Assembly (NCBI RefSeq): GCF_010994755.1
Contig: NZ_WHSB02000004.1
Location: forward strand, 496,001-560,000
DNA from: Shinella lacus
Lineage (GTDB): Bacteria > Pseudomonadota > Alphaproteobacteria > Rhizobiales > Rhizobiaceae
DNA length: 64,000 bases
Direction of reading: 5' to 3'
Below, piece after piece: positions 17,816-26,593 of the stretch. The translations under genes were made by a program, and so were the position numbers. The notes below the pieces were generated by a model. That model was given only the letters and a program-made list of their open reading frames with translations. It was not told the origin of the DNA and made no database searches. Numbering within the stretch: the first letter of the stretch is position 1; each line of letters begins with the position of its first letter.

Positions 17816-19417
17816 ATGGGCGACGTGATCAAACTCGAAAATCACCTCGAACAACCGGAGGCCGAGGCCGCCGAAACACCCGTCGAACGCCGGCGCCGAA
17901 GCGGCGGGCGGGGTGCCGAGCGCAGCCGGCGCGCACCGGCCAGCTCGAAATATCTCAATCTCGTCAACACGACCGCCAAGTCCACCGTGCTGTCCGAGGA
18001 TGCGCTGGAGGCCGTGCACCAGGCCTCGCTGACCATCCTCGAAGAGATCGGCATGGACGTCATCCTGCCGGAGGCCCGCGAGCGCATGAAGGCGGCGGGC
18101 GCAGACGTGACTTCGGGCACAGACCGCGTGCGCTTCGACCGCGGGCTCATCCTCGACATGATGGCGAGTGTGCCGCCGGCCTTCACGCTGCATGCCCGCA
18201 ACCCGATCCGCAATGTCGAGATCGGCGGCAACAACCTGGTCTTCGCGCAGATCGCCTCCGCCCCCTTCGTCGCCGATCGCGACGGCGGCAGGCGGGCCGG
18301 CAACCAGGAGGATTTCCGCAAGCTGGTGAAGCTCGCGCAATCCTACGACATCATCCACACGACGGGCGGCTATCCCGTCGAGCCGATCGACATCCACGCC
18401 TCGATCCGCCATCTCGATTGCCTGTCGGACATGGTGAAGCTGACCGACAAGGCCTTCCACGTCTATTCGCTGGGCAAGCAGCGCAACCTCGACGGCATCG
18501 AGATTGCCCGCATCGGCCGCGGCATTTCGATGGAGCAGATGGAGCGGGAACCCTCGCTGTTCACCATCATCAACACTTCCTCGCCGCTGCGTCTCGACGG
18601 GCCGATGTTGCAGGGCATCATCGAAATGTCCTCGCGCAACCAGGTCGTGGTGGTGACGCCGTTCACGCTTGCTGGCGCCATGGCGCCGGTGACGATCGCG
18701 GGCGCGGTGGTGCAGCAGAATGCGGAAGCGCTGGCCGGCATCGCCTTCACCCAGATGGTGCGCCGCGGGGCGCCGGTCATGTATGGCGGCTTCACCTCGA
18801 ATGTCGACATGAAGACGGGCGCGCCGGCCTTCGGCACGCCGGAATATATGAAGGCAGTGGTGGCCGGTGGCCAGCTCGCCCGCAAATACAACATCCCCTA
18901 CCGCACCTCGAACACCAATGCCTCCAACACGCTCGATGCGCAGGCGGCCTATGAATCCGCCTTCTCGCTCTGGGCACTGACGCAGGGCGGCGGCAATTTC
19001 ATCATGCATTCGGCGGGCTGGAGTGAGGGCGGCCTGACGGCCTCCTTCGAAAAATTCATCCTCGATGTCGACATGCTGCAGATGGTTGCGGAATATCTCC
19101 AGCCGCTCGATGTCAGCGACGATGCACTCGGCCTCGATGCCGTGCGCGATGTCGGCCCCGGCGGGCATTTCTTCGGCACGCCGCACACGCTGGCGCGCTA
19201 CGAGACCGCCTTCTACGCGCCGATCCTTTCGGACTGGCGCAATTTCGAGACCTGGACGGAAGCCGGCCGGCCGACCACCTACGACCATGCCAACCGGGTC
19301 TTCAAGGAAAAGCTCAACACCTATGAACGGCCGCCGCTCGACCCGGCGATCGAGGACGAACTGGATGCCTTCGTCGCAAAGCGCAAGGAAGAGGGCGGCG
19401 TTCCGACCGACTTTTAA
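17816..19417 (+). CDS. MttB-superfamily methyltransferase, non-pyrrolysine
   Basis: A 533-residue homologue of trimethylamine:corrinoid methyltransferase MttB. It has the TIM-barrel family segments VHQASLTILEEIGMDV and YNIPYRTSNTNASNTLDA. It contains no in-frame UAG, so it is not the archaeal pyrrolysine enzyme and resembles MtgB-like proteins acting on glycine betaine or similar quaternary amines. The first 40 residues are a basic linker. The start is uncertain: ATG 17816 is used, and ATG 17771 is in frame but without a well-placed ribosome site. No corrinoid protein is encoded nearby. Confidence 0.85.
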   Translation: MGDVIKLENHLEQPEAEAAETPVERRRRSGGRGAERSRRAPASSKYLNLVNTTAKSTVLSEDALEAVHQASLTILEEIGMDVILPEARERMKAAGADVTSGTDRVRFDRGLILDMMASVPPAFTLHARNPIRNVEIGGNNLVFAQIASAPFVADRDGGRRAGNQEDFRKLVKLAQSYDIIHTTGGYPVEPIDIHASIRHLDCLSDMVKLTDKAFHVYSLGKQRNLDGIEIARIGRGISMEQMEREPSLFTIINTSSPLRLDGPMLQGIIEMSSRNQVVVVTPFTLAGAMAPVTIAGAVVQQNAEALAGIAFTQMVRRGAPVMYGGFTSNVDMKTGAPAFGTPEYMKAVVAGGQLARKYNIPYRTSNTNASNTLDAQAAYESAFSLWALTQGGGNFIMHSAGWSEGGLTASFEKFILDVDMLQMVAEYLQPLDVSDDALGLDAVRDVGPGGHFFGTPHTLARYETAFYAPILSDWRNFETWTEAGRPTTYDHANRVFKEKLNTYERPPLDPAIEDELDAFVAKRKEEGGVPTDF

Positions 19418-19866
19418 GCGTCGAACATGATGGAGCGGACGGAGGAGATCAGTTTCTCCGTCGGTAGGTTGGAAAAGTTCTTGTCGATCTCGGCCATGGT
19501 CAGCGTGCGGGATTTATCCGAGAGCTTGTTGCGGAGATCCCCCAGCGTCTGCGGTGCTGCGCAAACCACCAGTCGGTCGAAGGCGCCCTCGGCGGCGTAG
19601 TCGTCGATACGGCCGGCGACTTCAGCGGTGAATTTCTGCTGTTCCTCCCGCACCGGATCGCTCGAATATTCCATGGCGGAGCGGCCGTGGCCGACGGAGG
19701 AATGGCTGCGACCGGGCTTGTCGGTCATGATGTCCTGCGCCTTCTTCGGTTCAGAGCGATAAATTTCCTGCTCCGGGCTCTGTTGGCCATCCTTCAACAG
19801 GTTCACCCCCTTGAGCAGGCGGGCCTGGTTGCCATCGGCGGCGAGAATCCAAGTCGTAGCGGTCAT
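19414..19866 (-). CDS. Host attachment family protein
   Basis: A 150-residue protein of the family annotated as required for attachment to host cells, known from Agrobacterium and rhizobia. It starts TWILAADGNQARLLKG, typical of the eRF1-like fold of this family, and has FDRLVVCAAPQTLGDLR in the second half. No signal peptide is seen, so a direct surface role is doubtful. GGGAG lies 7 nt before the ATG. It converges with the MttB-like gene with overlapping stops. Confidence 0.85.
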   Translation of the reverse strand: MTATTWILAADGNQARLLKGVNLLKDGQQSPEQEIYRSEPKKAQDIMTDKPGRSHSSVGHGRSAMEYSSDPVREEQQKFTAEVAGRIDDYAAEGAFDRLVVCAAPQTLGDLRNKLSDKSRTLTMAEIDKNFSNLPTEKLISSVRSIMFDA

Positions 19867-20081
19867 GTTTCACTCCCGTAGCGCGGTTCATGGATAGGCA
19901 GACGAATCTGCTTAGAGAAGCATCCAGCGAGATCGTGGCCAGGATGCGCAGGGACCCAACGCAAGAGGTCGGCCGCATGTTCCGGGTGGCGCGCGACACG
20001 AAGCTGTTGGAAAGGCGAAGGCACCCCTATCGCCATGCTGCAAAGGCTGGCTAGGGTGCCCCGAAACGACAGGAGAAGACC

Positions 20082-21182
20082 GTGGCCGAACCGCTGAAGA
20101 ACCTGCTGCATCCCGGCTTGGTGACGGACATGGCGGGGCATATTTCCAGCCACGCACCGGATTTCGACGCCGCCCGCTTCACCCGTCTCGCAACGGACGG
20201 CATGGCGGCGCTGGAGCTGATGCAGCGCGCGGAGCGGATCAAGGATGCGCTCGCTGAAACGCTGCCTGCCGACTATGCCGCCGCAGCGGACATCTTGCGC
20301 AAGGCCCTGCCGGAAAATGGCAATCCAGGCCTGACCGGCTGGGCGCTCCTTCCGGTCAACCAGTTCGTCTCCCAGCACGGTCTCCAGCATTTCGAGCTGT
20401 CGCTCGCGCTCCTTAAGGCGCTGACGCCGCATTTCACCGCGGAGTTCGGCATCCGCCGCTTCATCCACGCCGAGCAGGACCGGGCGCTCGCCGAAATCTC
20501 CGGCTGGGTGACGGATGCCAACCACCATGTCCGCCGGCTTGCCAGCGAAGGCACCCGCCCGCGCCTGCCCTGGGCGATGCGCCTGCCCGCACTCGTCAAG
20601 GACCCGCAGCCGATCCTGCCGATCCTCGTCGCCCTGCTGGACGATCCGGAAGACTATGTGCGCCGCTCAGTCGCCAACAGCCTCAACGACATCGCCAAGG
20701 ATCACCCGGTCCTCGTCACCGATTTCGTCGAGCGGCACATCGCGGGCGCCTCGGCCGAGCGGCGGCAATTGCTGCGCCACGCCTCGCGCACCCTGCTCAA
20801 GAGGGGCGATGCGAAGGCGCTCGCCAATTTCGGCTTCGCAGCCGCCAAGGGCATAGCGGCCACGCTGACGCTCGCCACACCGGTCGTCGACTTCGGCGAC
20901 AAGCTCGGCTTCTCCATCGTCGTGACCAACGCCGAGACCGCGCCCCAACGGCTGATGATCGACTACGCGATCCACCATGTGAAGGCGAACGGCACGCTGG
21001 CGCCGAAGGTCTTCAAGTGGAAACAGCTCGACCTGCCGGCCGGCGCCAGCCAGGCGATCGCCAAGGACCACGCGATCCGGGCGATCACCACCAGGCGCTA
21101 CTACCCCGGCGCGCACCGTATCGAGATCCTGATCAACGGCGCGATCTGCGCCTCTGCCGACTTCGATCTCCGCATGGAATGA
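20082..21182 (+). CDS. DNA alkylation repair family (HEAT-like) protein
   Basis: A 366-residue alpha-helical protein of the AlkD-like family. N-terminal helices are followed by WVTDANHHVRRLASEGTRPR and DDPEDYVRRSVANSLNDIAK, the HEAT-like repeats that cradle DNA in AlkC/AlkD glycosylases. A C-terminal beta-rich extension (residues about 265-366) is typical of an AlkC-type or related subgroup. It starts at GTG 20082 with AGGAGA 5 nt upstream. A role in removing N-alkylated bases is inferred from family only. Confidence 0.82.
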   Translation: MAEPLKNLLHPGLVTDMAGHISSHAPDFDAARFTRLATDGMAALELMQRAERIKDALAETLPADYAAAADILRKALPENGNPGLTGWALLPVNQFVSQHGLQHFELSLALLKALTPHFTAEFGIRRFIHAEQDRALAEISGWVTDANHHVRRLASEGTRPRLPWAMRLPALVKDPQPILPILVALLDDPEDYVRRSVANSLNDIAKDHPVLVTDFVERHIAGASAERRQLLRHASRTLLKRGDAKALANFGFAAAKGIAATLTLATPVVDFGDKLGFSIVVTNAETAPQRLMIDYAIHHVKANGTLAPKVFKWKQLDLPAGASQAIAKDHAIRAITTRRYYPGAHRIEILINGAICASADFDLRME

Positions 21183-21538
21183 GGCCGGTCTTTTCGCACC
21201 TGCGAAAAACTAGGGCTTGACTTTCCGACGCAAAACAACGACATGAGCCCCAGCGTCGCCCTTCGGCCGCCGCGTGAGCGAGCCAAAGATGTCCCGATAT
21301 CGGGATGCTGAGAAGGACTAGCGCAAGAGAACGATCCGCCTCCCATTTGCGGATGCCTGCGCAGACGACTACCCAACCAACCCACAAGTTCCCAATTCAC
21401 GCGGGGTTCTTGACGCCAGACGAAACCGGAAGCGCATGGTGCGATTCCGGTCCAAAGCAGTTCGAGCAAAAGTGTGACGCGGTTTGCGTCCCGAACTGCC
21501 TATGGAAAAGTCGTTTGGCGCCCCGAAAGGTATTTGAC
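21183..21538. other. 356-nt intergenic region upstream of rhlE
   Basis: No convincing gene is seen. It holds a short hairpin just after the upstream stop (TTTTCGCA / TGCGAAAA, 21191-21208), a possible -35 TTGACT at 21217-21222, a perfect 14-bp palindrome TCCCGATATCGGGA at 21292-21305, and a rhizobial-type dispersed repeat at 21467-21499. An open frame continues upstream from rhlE, but its codon content is unlike the family and the helicase start fits 21539. Confidence 0.6.
21467..21499. repeat. Palindromic dispersed repeat, rhizobial type
   Basis: Arms GCAGTTCG (21467-21474) and CGAACTGC (21492-21499) flank a core with AAAAGTGTGACGCGGTTTGCG. This core resembles the abundant 'AAGTGTGAAGCGGTTTTGCG' intergenic element of Rhizobiaceae, from memory. 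A related-looking element lies at 52135-52182. Confidence 0.6.
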
Positions 21539-22960
21539 TTGACCACTTTCCACGACCTCGGCCTCTCGAAGACCATCGTCGACACGCTCACCACGCTCGG
21601 TTTTGAAAAAGCAACGCCGATCCAGGAAAAGGCCATCCCGCTCGTCATGGAAGGCTCGGACCTGATCGGCCTCGCCCAGACCGGCACCGGCAAGACGGCC
21701 GCCTTCGGCCTGCCGATGATCGAAAAGCTCCTCGCCGACACCCGCCGTCCCGACCCGCGCAACATCCGCGCGCTCATCCTCGCGCCGACCCGCGAACTGG
21801 TGAACCAGATCGCCGACAACCTGCGCGACTTTGTGAAGAAGACCCCGCTGCGCGTCGTCACCGTCGTCGGCGGCGCTTCCATCAACAAGCAGTCGGAGAT
21901 GCTCTCGCGCGGCACCGACATCCTCGTCGCCACGCCCGGCCGCCTGCTCGACCTCGTCAACCGCAAGGCCGTGACGCTGACCCAGGCCCGCTACCTCGTG
22001 CTCGACGAAGCCGACCAGATGCTCGACCTCGGCTTCATCCACGATCTGCGCAAGATCTCCAAGATGGTGCCGAAGAACCGCCAGACGCTGCTCTTCTCGG
22101 CCACCATGCCGAAGCTGATCGGCGAACTTGCCGGCGAATATCTCGTCAACCCGAAGAAGGTCGAAGTCACGCCCCCCGGCAAGGCTGCCGACAAGGTGGA
22201 ACAGTATGTCCACCACGTTCCGGGCAAGGACCAGAAGGCGCAGATCCTGCGCAAGACGCTCACCGACAATCCGGATGGCCTGTCGCTCGTCTTCTCGCGC
22301 ACCAAGCATGGCGCCGAGAAGCTGATGAAGCATCTCGACCATATCGGCTTCAAGGCCGCCTCCATCCACGGCAACAAGAGCCAGGGCCAGCGCGAGCGCG
22401 CCCTCAAGGCCTTCCGTGACGGCGAAATCCGCGTGCTGGTCGCCACCGACGTCGCCGCCCGCGGCATCGACATTCCCGGCGTCACCCACGTCTACAACTA
22501 CGATCTGCCGGAAGTGCCGGACGCCTATGTCCACCGGATCGGCCGCACGGCCCGCAACGGCCGCGACGGCATCGCCATCGCCTTCTGCACGCCGGACGAA
22601 GCGCACCTGCTGCGCGATATCGAAAAGCTGATGGGCATCCAGATCACCGTCGCAAGCGGTGAAGCGCCTGCCGTCATCACCGCCGGTCCCGGCGGCAAGT
22701 CGCGCAAGCCCCGCTCGGGCAGCGGCCACCGTGCCAGCCAGGGTCGCGCAGGCCAGCGTCCGGCGCGCAAGCCGTTCGGCGAAGGTGCGCAGGCCGATGG
22801 CGGCGCACCGGCAGCCGGCAAGCGCGCGCATGGCAATCGCCCGCCGCAGAAGCAGGGCGAACGCCAGAACCGCAACCACGGCGCCGGCAACGGCCAGGGC
22901 CGCCCGAACCAGAGCGGCAAGCCGCGCCGTTCGGAAGGCCAGCGCCGCGAACAGGCGTAA
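21539..22960 (+). CDS. rhlE: DEAD-box RNA helicase, RhlE type
   Basis: ATP-dependent RNA helicase for ribosome assembly or RNA turnover. The 473-residue protein has the full motif set: Q motif (ATPIQEKAIP), I (AQTGTGKT), Ia (PTRELVNQ), II (DEAD), III (SAT), then helicase C with the TDVAARGID and HRIGRTAR motifs. The last roughly 100 residues are a low-complexity basic Gly/Arg/Gln/Asn tail. I use TTG 21539 with AAAGG 8 nt upstream, giving the family start MTTFHDLGLS. A strong terminator follows. Confidence 0.93.
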   Translation: MTTFHDLGLSKTIVDTLTTLGFEKATPIQEKAIPLVMEGSDLIGLAQTGTGKTAAFGLPMIEKLLADTRRPDPRNIRALILAPTRELVNQIADNLRDFVKKTPLRVVTVVGGASINKQSEMLSRGTDILVATPGRLLDLVNRKAVTLTQARYLVLDEADQMLDLGFIHDLRKISKMVPKNRQTLLFSATMPKLIGELAGEYLVNPKKVEVTPPGKAADKVEQYVHHVPGKDQKAQILRKTLTDNPDGLSLVFSRTKHGAEKLMKHLDHIGFKAASIHGNKSQGQRERALKAFRDGEIRVLVATDVAARGIDIPGVTHVYNYDLPEVPDAYVHRIGRTARNGRDGIAIAFCTPDEAHLLRDIEKLMGIQITVASGEAPAVITAGPGGKSRKPRSGSGHRASQGRAGQRPARKPFGEGAQADGGAPAAGKRAHGNRPPQKQGERQNRNHGAGNGQGRPNQSGKPRRSEGQRREQA

Positions 22961-22981
22961 ACATGTATTTCTGAAATGAGG

Positions 22982-23008
22982 AAACGGCGGGCTTCGGCCC
23001 GCCGTTTT
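22982..23008. terminator. Rho-independent terminator after rhlE
   Basis: A perfect 11-bp stem (22982-22992 with 22997-23007) closed by a stable TTCG tetraloop is followed by a short T run. It lies 21 nt after the rhlE stop and 8 nt before the convergent EamA stop. The A-tract on the left gives the opposite strand a T tail too, so it can act in both directions. Confidence 0.92.
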
Positions 23009-23015
23009 CGTTTGC

Positions 23016-23900
23016 TCACTCCGCGGGCGCGGGGTCCTTGCGGTTGGTGAGGTAGACGCCCGCCACGACGATCAGCGTGCCCAGGATCATCGAGATCGTC
23101 AGTTCCTCGCCGAAGATGGCGGCGGCCTGGAGGGCGGCGATCGGCGGCACGAGATAGATGAGGGACGCCGCACGGGAAACCTGGCCGCGGCGCAGCAGGT
23201 AGAGCAGCAGCAGGACCGCCCCCATCGAAATGCCGAGCACCGACCAGGCAAGCGCCGCGACGAAGGCCCAGCCGAAATCGACATGCAGGCTTTCGAGGCC
23301 CAGCGCAAGCGGCACGGTGACGATCAAGGCCCCGGCATATTGCAGGGTCGCGATCGCCCTGATGTCCCCGGTCGGCAGATATTGCTTCTGGTAGATCGTG
23401 CCATAGGTGACGGCGGCCATGCCGAGCATGTTGATGACAAGCGCGAAGGCCGGGATTTCCGCCGCCCCCTGGCCGAAGAATTTCGGCAGCACCGCCAGCA
23501 GGACGCCGAGGAAGCCGAGACAGAGGCCCGCCTTCTGCGTGCCGCTCAGCCGCTCGCCGATGAAATAGGGCGCGGCCAAAGCCGTCATCAGCGGCTGGAG
23601 TGCGGCAATGATGGAGGAGAGCGCCGCCGGCACGCCCTCCCCGATCGCCCACCAGACCGCCCCCAGATAGAGCCCGTGCAGGAAGGCGCCGGAGACCACG
23701 GCATGCACGATGGTGCGCCTGTCGCGCGGCCAGGCGACGCCGGAGACGACGCACAGCCCGCCGAAGAGAATGGCGGCGGCGATATAGCGGATGCTGAGGA
23801 AGGTCAGCGGCTCAGAGACGATGGCGCCGAACTTCGCGACGACCCAGCCGGTCGACCAGAGCAGGACGAAGATGGCCGGAGCCAGGCGATCGAGGGACAT
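23016..23900 (-). CDS. EamA-family (DMT) transporter
   Basis: A 294-residue inner-membrane protein with ten predicted transmembrane helices in two EamA repeats. It opens with LAPAIFVLLWSTGWVVAKFG, the family start motif, and its second repeat includes LIYLVPPIAALQAA. DMT exporters move amino acids or metabolites outward, and the substrate cannot be told from sequence. ATG 23900 gives the normal family length, and the longer upstream frame has no membrane or family signature. Confidence 0.9.
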   Translation of the reverse strand: MSLDRLAPAIFVLLWSTGWVVAKFGAIVSEPLTFLSIRYIAAAILFGGLCVVSGVAWPRDRRTIVHAVVSGAFLHGLYLGAVWWAIGEGVPAALSSIIAALQPLMTALAAPYFIGERLSGTQKAGLCLGFLGVLLAVLPKFFGQGAAEIPAFALVINMLGMAAVTYGTIYQKQYLPTGDIRAIATLQYAGALIVTVPLALGLESLHVDFGWAFVAALAWSVLGISMGAVLLLLYLLRRGQVSRAASLIYLVPPIAALQAAAIFGEELTISMILGTLIVVAGVYLTNRKDPAPAE

Positions 23901-24220
23901 GGGACTTTCGGCAGAAGGACAATCGGTGGGCGAGCGATAGGCGCCGCCCACGTGATGGTCAAAGGAATTTCCTTGATGATTAGGTTCAACGAAAGGCGCG
24001 ACGGTGCAGCTTTTCGGCATCTGCCCATGTTTTCGGCACATCGCGCACAGGACGCCGGCGCGGGTAATGCATCGGCCGGTTCGTTCCCACCGGAAAACCG
24101 TCCTGCCGGCCGGTTTAGCCGCGCTCAAAGCGGTATGAGAATTCTTCAGCGCTAATTGAGCATGGTTCTTGCATTGCCCCTGATGTTGTACTCAAATGGC
24201 GAAAAATAGGGAACACGCCT
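23901..24220. other. 320-nt divergent intergenic region
   Basis: This separates the leftward EamA gene from the rightward ATP-grasp operon and must hold both promoters. A near-palindrome TCAAAGGAATTTCCTTGA at 23959-23976 is a possible operator. I see no gene and no convincing -35/-10 pair. Confidence 0.5.
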
Positions 24221-25630
24221 TTGGCATTTGACGAAATGATGAGCGCGGACTCCAACCCGCGGCAGCCATATGAAAACTACCATGACTGGTACGAGGGGCA
24301 GGATCGGGCTCGCCTGATTGCCAAATCGAGGGACGCCGAAAACCTCTTTCGAAAAACCGGCATCACTTTCGCGGTCTACGGACACGAAGACAGTTCTGAA
24401 AAACTCATCCCCTTCGACATCATCCCCCGCATCATTTCCGGCCGAGAATGGCGCAGGCTCGCCCAGGGCATCGAACAGCGGGTCATCGCCCTCAACGCCT
24501 TCCTCGACGATATTTACCACAAGCAGGAGATCATCAAGGCGGGCCGCGTGCCGCGCGAGCTGATCGAGCGCAATGTCGCCTTCCTGCCGCAGATGATCGG
24601 CTTCAAGCCGCCGGGCGGCGTCTATACCCACATCGTCGGCACCGACATCGTGCGCACCGGCGAAGACCAGTTCTACGTGCTGGAAGACAATGCCCGCACG
24701 CCCTCCGGCGTCAGCTACATGCTGGAAAACCGGGAAACCATGATGCAGATGTTCCCGGAGCTGTTCCACCTGAACAAGGTGCGCCCGGTGGAAGACTATC
24801 CGAAGACCCTGCGCCAGAGCCTCGCTTCCCTCGCGCCGCCCGGCTGTTCCGGCAAGCCGCGCATCGCCGTCCTGACCCCCGGCATCTTCAATTCCGCCTA
24901 TTACGAACATTCCTTCCTCGCCGACATGATGGGCGTGGAGCTGGTCGAGGGCTCGGACCTGCGCGTCGTCGACGGCAAGGTGAAGATGCGCACGACCCGC
25001 GGCTACGAGGCGATCGACGTGCTCTACCGCCGCGTCGACGACGATTTCCTCGACCCCCTCACCTTCCGGCCGGATTCCGCACTCGGCATCCCCGGCATCA
25101 TGGACGTCTACAAGGCCGGCAACATCACGATCGCCAATGCGCCGGGCACCGGAATTTGCGACGACAAGGCCATCTATTCCTACATGCCGGAGATCGTGGA
25201 GTTCTATACGGGCCGCAAGGCGCTGCTCGAAAACGTGCCGACCTGGCGCTGCTCGGAAGAAGACAGCCTGAAATATGTGCTCGAACATCTCGAAGAGCTC
25301 GTCGTCAAGGAGGTGCACGGCTCGGGCGGCTACGGCATGCTCGTCGGCCCGACCGCCTCGAAGAAGGAATGCGCAGCCTTTGCCGAAAAGCTGAAGGCCC
25401 GGCCGTCGAACTACATCGCGCAGCCGACGCTGTCGCTCTCCACAGTCCCCATCCTCGTCAACAAGGGCATCGCGCCCCGGCACGTCGACCTCCGGCCCTA
25501 CGTGCTCGTTTCCGACAAGGTGAAGATCATTCCGGGCGGGTTGACCCGCGTGGCGCTGAAAGAAGGCTCGCTGGTGGTGAACTCCAGCCAGGGCGGCGGC
25601 ACGAAGGACACCTGGGTACTGGAGGACTGA
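24221..25630 (+). CDS. Circularly permuted ATP-grasp protein (DUF407 type)
   Basis: A 469-residue protein of the circularly permuted ATP-grasp type 2 family, predicted ATP-dependent carboxylate-amine ligases. It has DIIPRIISGREWRRLAQGI near residue 70, FYVLEDNARTPSGVSYMLEN, and the ATP-grasp core VVKEVHGSGGYGMLVGP near residue 365. It starts at TTG 24221 with AGGGAA 9 nt upstream, and the next ATG is 24236. It leads the three-gene cassette with alpha-E and transglutaminase proteins, proposed elsewhere to make or modify a peptide. The product is unknown. Confidence 0.9.
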   Translation: MAFDEMMSADSNPRQPYENYHDWYEGQDRARLIAKSRDAENLFRKTGITFAVYGHEDSSEKLIPFDIIPRIISGREWRRLAQGIEQRVIALNAFLDDIYHKQEIIKAGRVPRELIERNVAFLPQMIGFKPPGGVYTHIVGTDIVRTGEDQFYVLEDNARTPSGVSYMLENRETMMQMFPELFHLNKVRPVEDYPKTLRQSLASLAPPGCSGKPRIAVLTPGIFNSAYYEHSFLADMMGVELVEGSDLRVVDGKVKMRTTRGYEAIDVLYRRVDDDFLDPLTFRPDSALGIPGIMDVYKAGNITIANAPGTGICDDKAIYSYMPEIVEFYTGRKALLENVPTWRCSEEDSLKYVLEHLEELVVKEVHGSGGYGMLVGPTASKKECAAFAEKLKARPSNYIAQPTLSLSTVPILVNKGIAPRHVDLRPYVLVSDKVKIIPGGLTRVALKEGSLVVNSSQGGGTKDTWVLED

Positions 25631-25635
25631 CGCCG

Positions 25636-26577
25636 ATGCTGGGAAGAACTGCAAACGGCCTATACTGGATGTTCCGCTACATCGAGCGGGGCGAAAACAT
25701 TGCCCGCCTCATCGATGCGGGCCTGCGCATGGCGCTGACGCGCAGCGGCTCCAGCGACGAGGACTGGGACGGCGTGCTGCAAAGTGCCGGCGTGCGCGAG
25801 GATTTCGACGAGGTGCACGGCAAGCTCACGGGCGCCGACGCCATCGACTACCTGCTGCGCGACCCCGCCAACCCGTCGAGCGTGATGTCCTGCATCGAAT
25901 CGGCGCGCAACAATGCCCGCATGGTGCGGACGGCGCTGACGCGGGAAACCTGGGAAGCAACCAACGAGTGCTGGATCGAGCTGAAGCTGGCGCTCTCCAA
26001 ACGCGTAAAGCCCGCCGACATGCCGGAGGTGATCGGTACGATCAAGCGTTGCACCGCCCTCATCCGCGGTGCCTTCCACGGCACCATGCTGCGCGACGAC
26101 ATCTACAATTTCTCGCGCATCGGCACATTCATCGAGCGGGCGGACAACACCGCGCGCATCCTCGACGTGAAGTATTACGTGCTCCTGCCGGCGATCGCCA
26201 AGGTCGGTTCCTCGCTCGACAACATGCAGTGGGAATCGATCCTGCGCTCGGTCTCGGCGCACCGCTCCTACAGCTGGGTCTATGACGGCGACTATTCCGC
26301 CACCAACATCTCGGACTTCCTGATCCTCAACGACCGCATGCCGCGCTCGCTCGCCTATAGCTACGACAAGATCGTCAGCAATCTCGGTTATCTCGCCAAG
26401 CTCTACGGCGACAACCACGCGGCGCACGAGACGGCCTCCGCCACGCTGATGCTTCTCAGGAGCCGCAACATCGACGACATCATGGAACAGGGTCTCCATG
26501 AATTCATCGAGGAGTTCATCGTGCACAACAACCGCCTCGGAGAGGAAATCTCCGAAGGCTACCGCTTCTACCGATAG
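25636..26577 (+). CDS. Alpha-E domain protein
   Basis: A 313-residue all-helical protein starting MLGRTANGLYWMFRYIERGENIARL, the Alpha-E (DUF403) family signature, with FSRIGTFIERADNTARILDVK in the middle. The domain is nearly always encoded beside circularly permuted ATP-grasp and transglutaminase genes and is presumed to work with them. Its biochemical role is not known. GGAGGAC lies within the end of the upstream gene, 8 nt before the ATG, so the two are coupled. Confidence 0.9.
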   Translation: MLGRTANGLYWMFRYIERGENIARLIDAGLRMALTRSGSSDEDWDGVLQSAGVREDFDEVHGKLTGADAIDYLLRDPANPSSVMSCIESARNNARMVRTALTRETWEATNECWIELKLALSKRVKPADMPEVIGTIKRCTALIRGAFHGTMLRDDIYNFSRIGTFIERADNTARILDVKYYVLLPAIAKVGSSLDNMQWESILRSVSAHRSYSWVYDGDYSATNISDFLILNDRMPRSLAYSYDKIVSNLGYLAKLYGDNHAAHETASATLMLLRSRNIDDIMEQGLHEFIEEFIVHNNRLGEEISEGYRFYR

Positions 26578-26593
26578 GCTGACGGGGCAACCA

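Noticed and set aside
17816-19417. Pyrrolysine-containing trimethylamine methyltransferase
   Set aside because: The reading frame runs to the normal end without any in-frame UAG, so no pyrrolysine decoding is needed.
21305-21538. N-terminal extension of RhlE from the upstream in-frame start
   Set aside because: The extra 78 residues match no helicase sequence and cross a palindromic intergenic repeat. TTG 21539 has a ribosome site and gives the family start.
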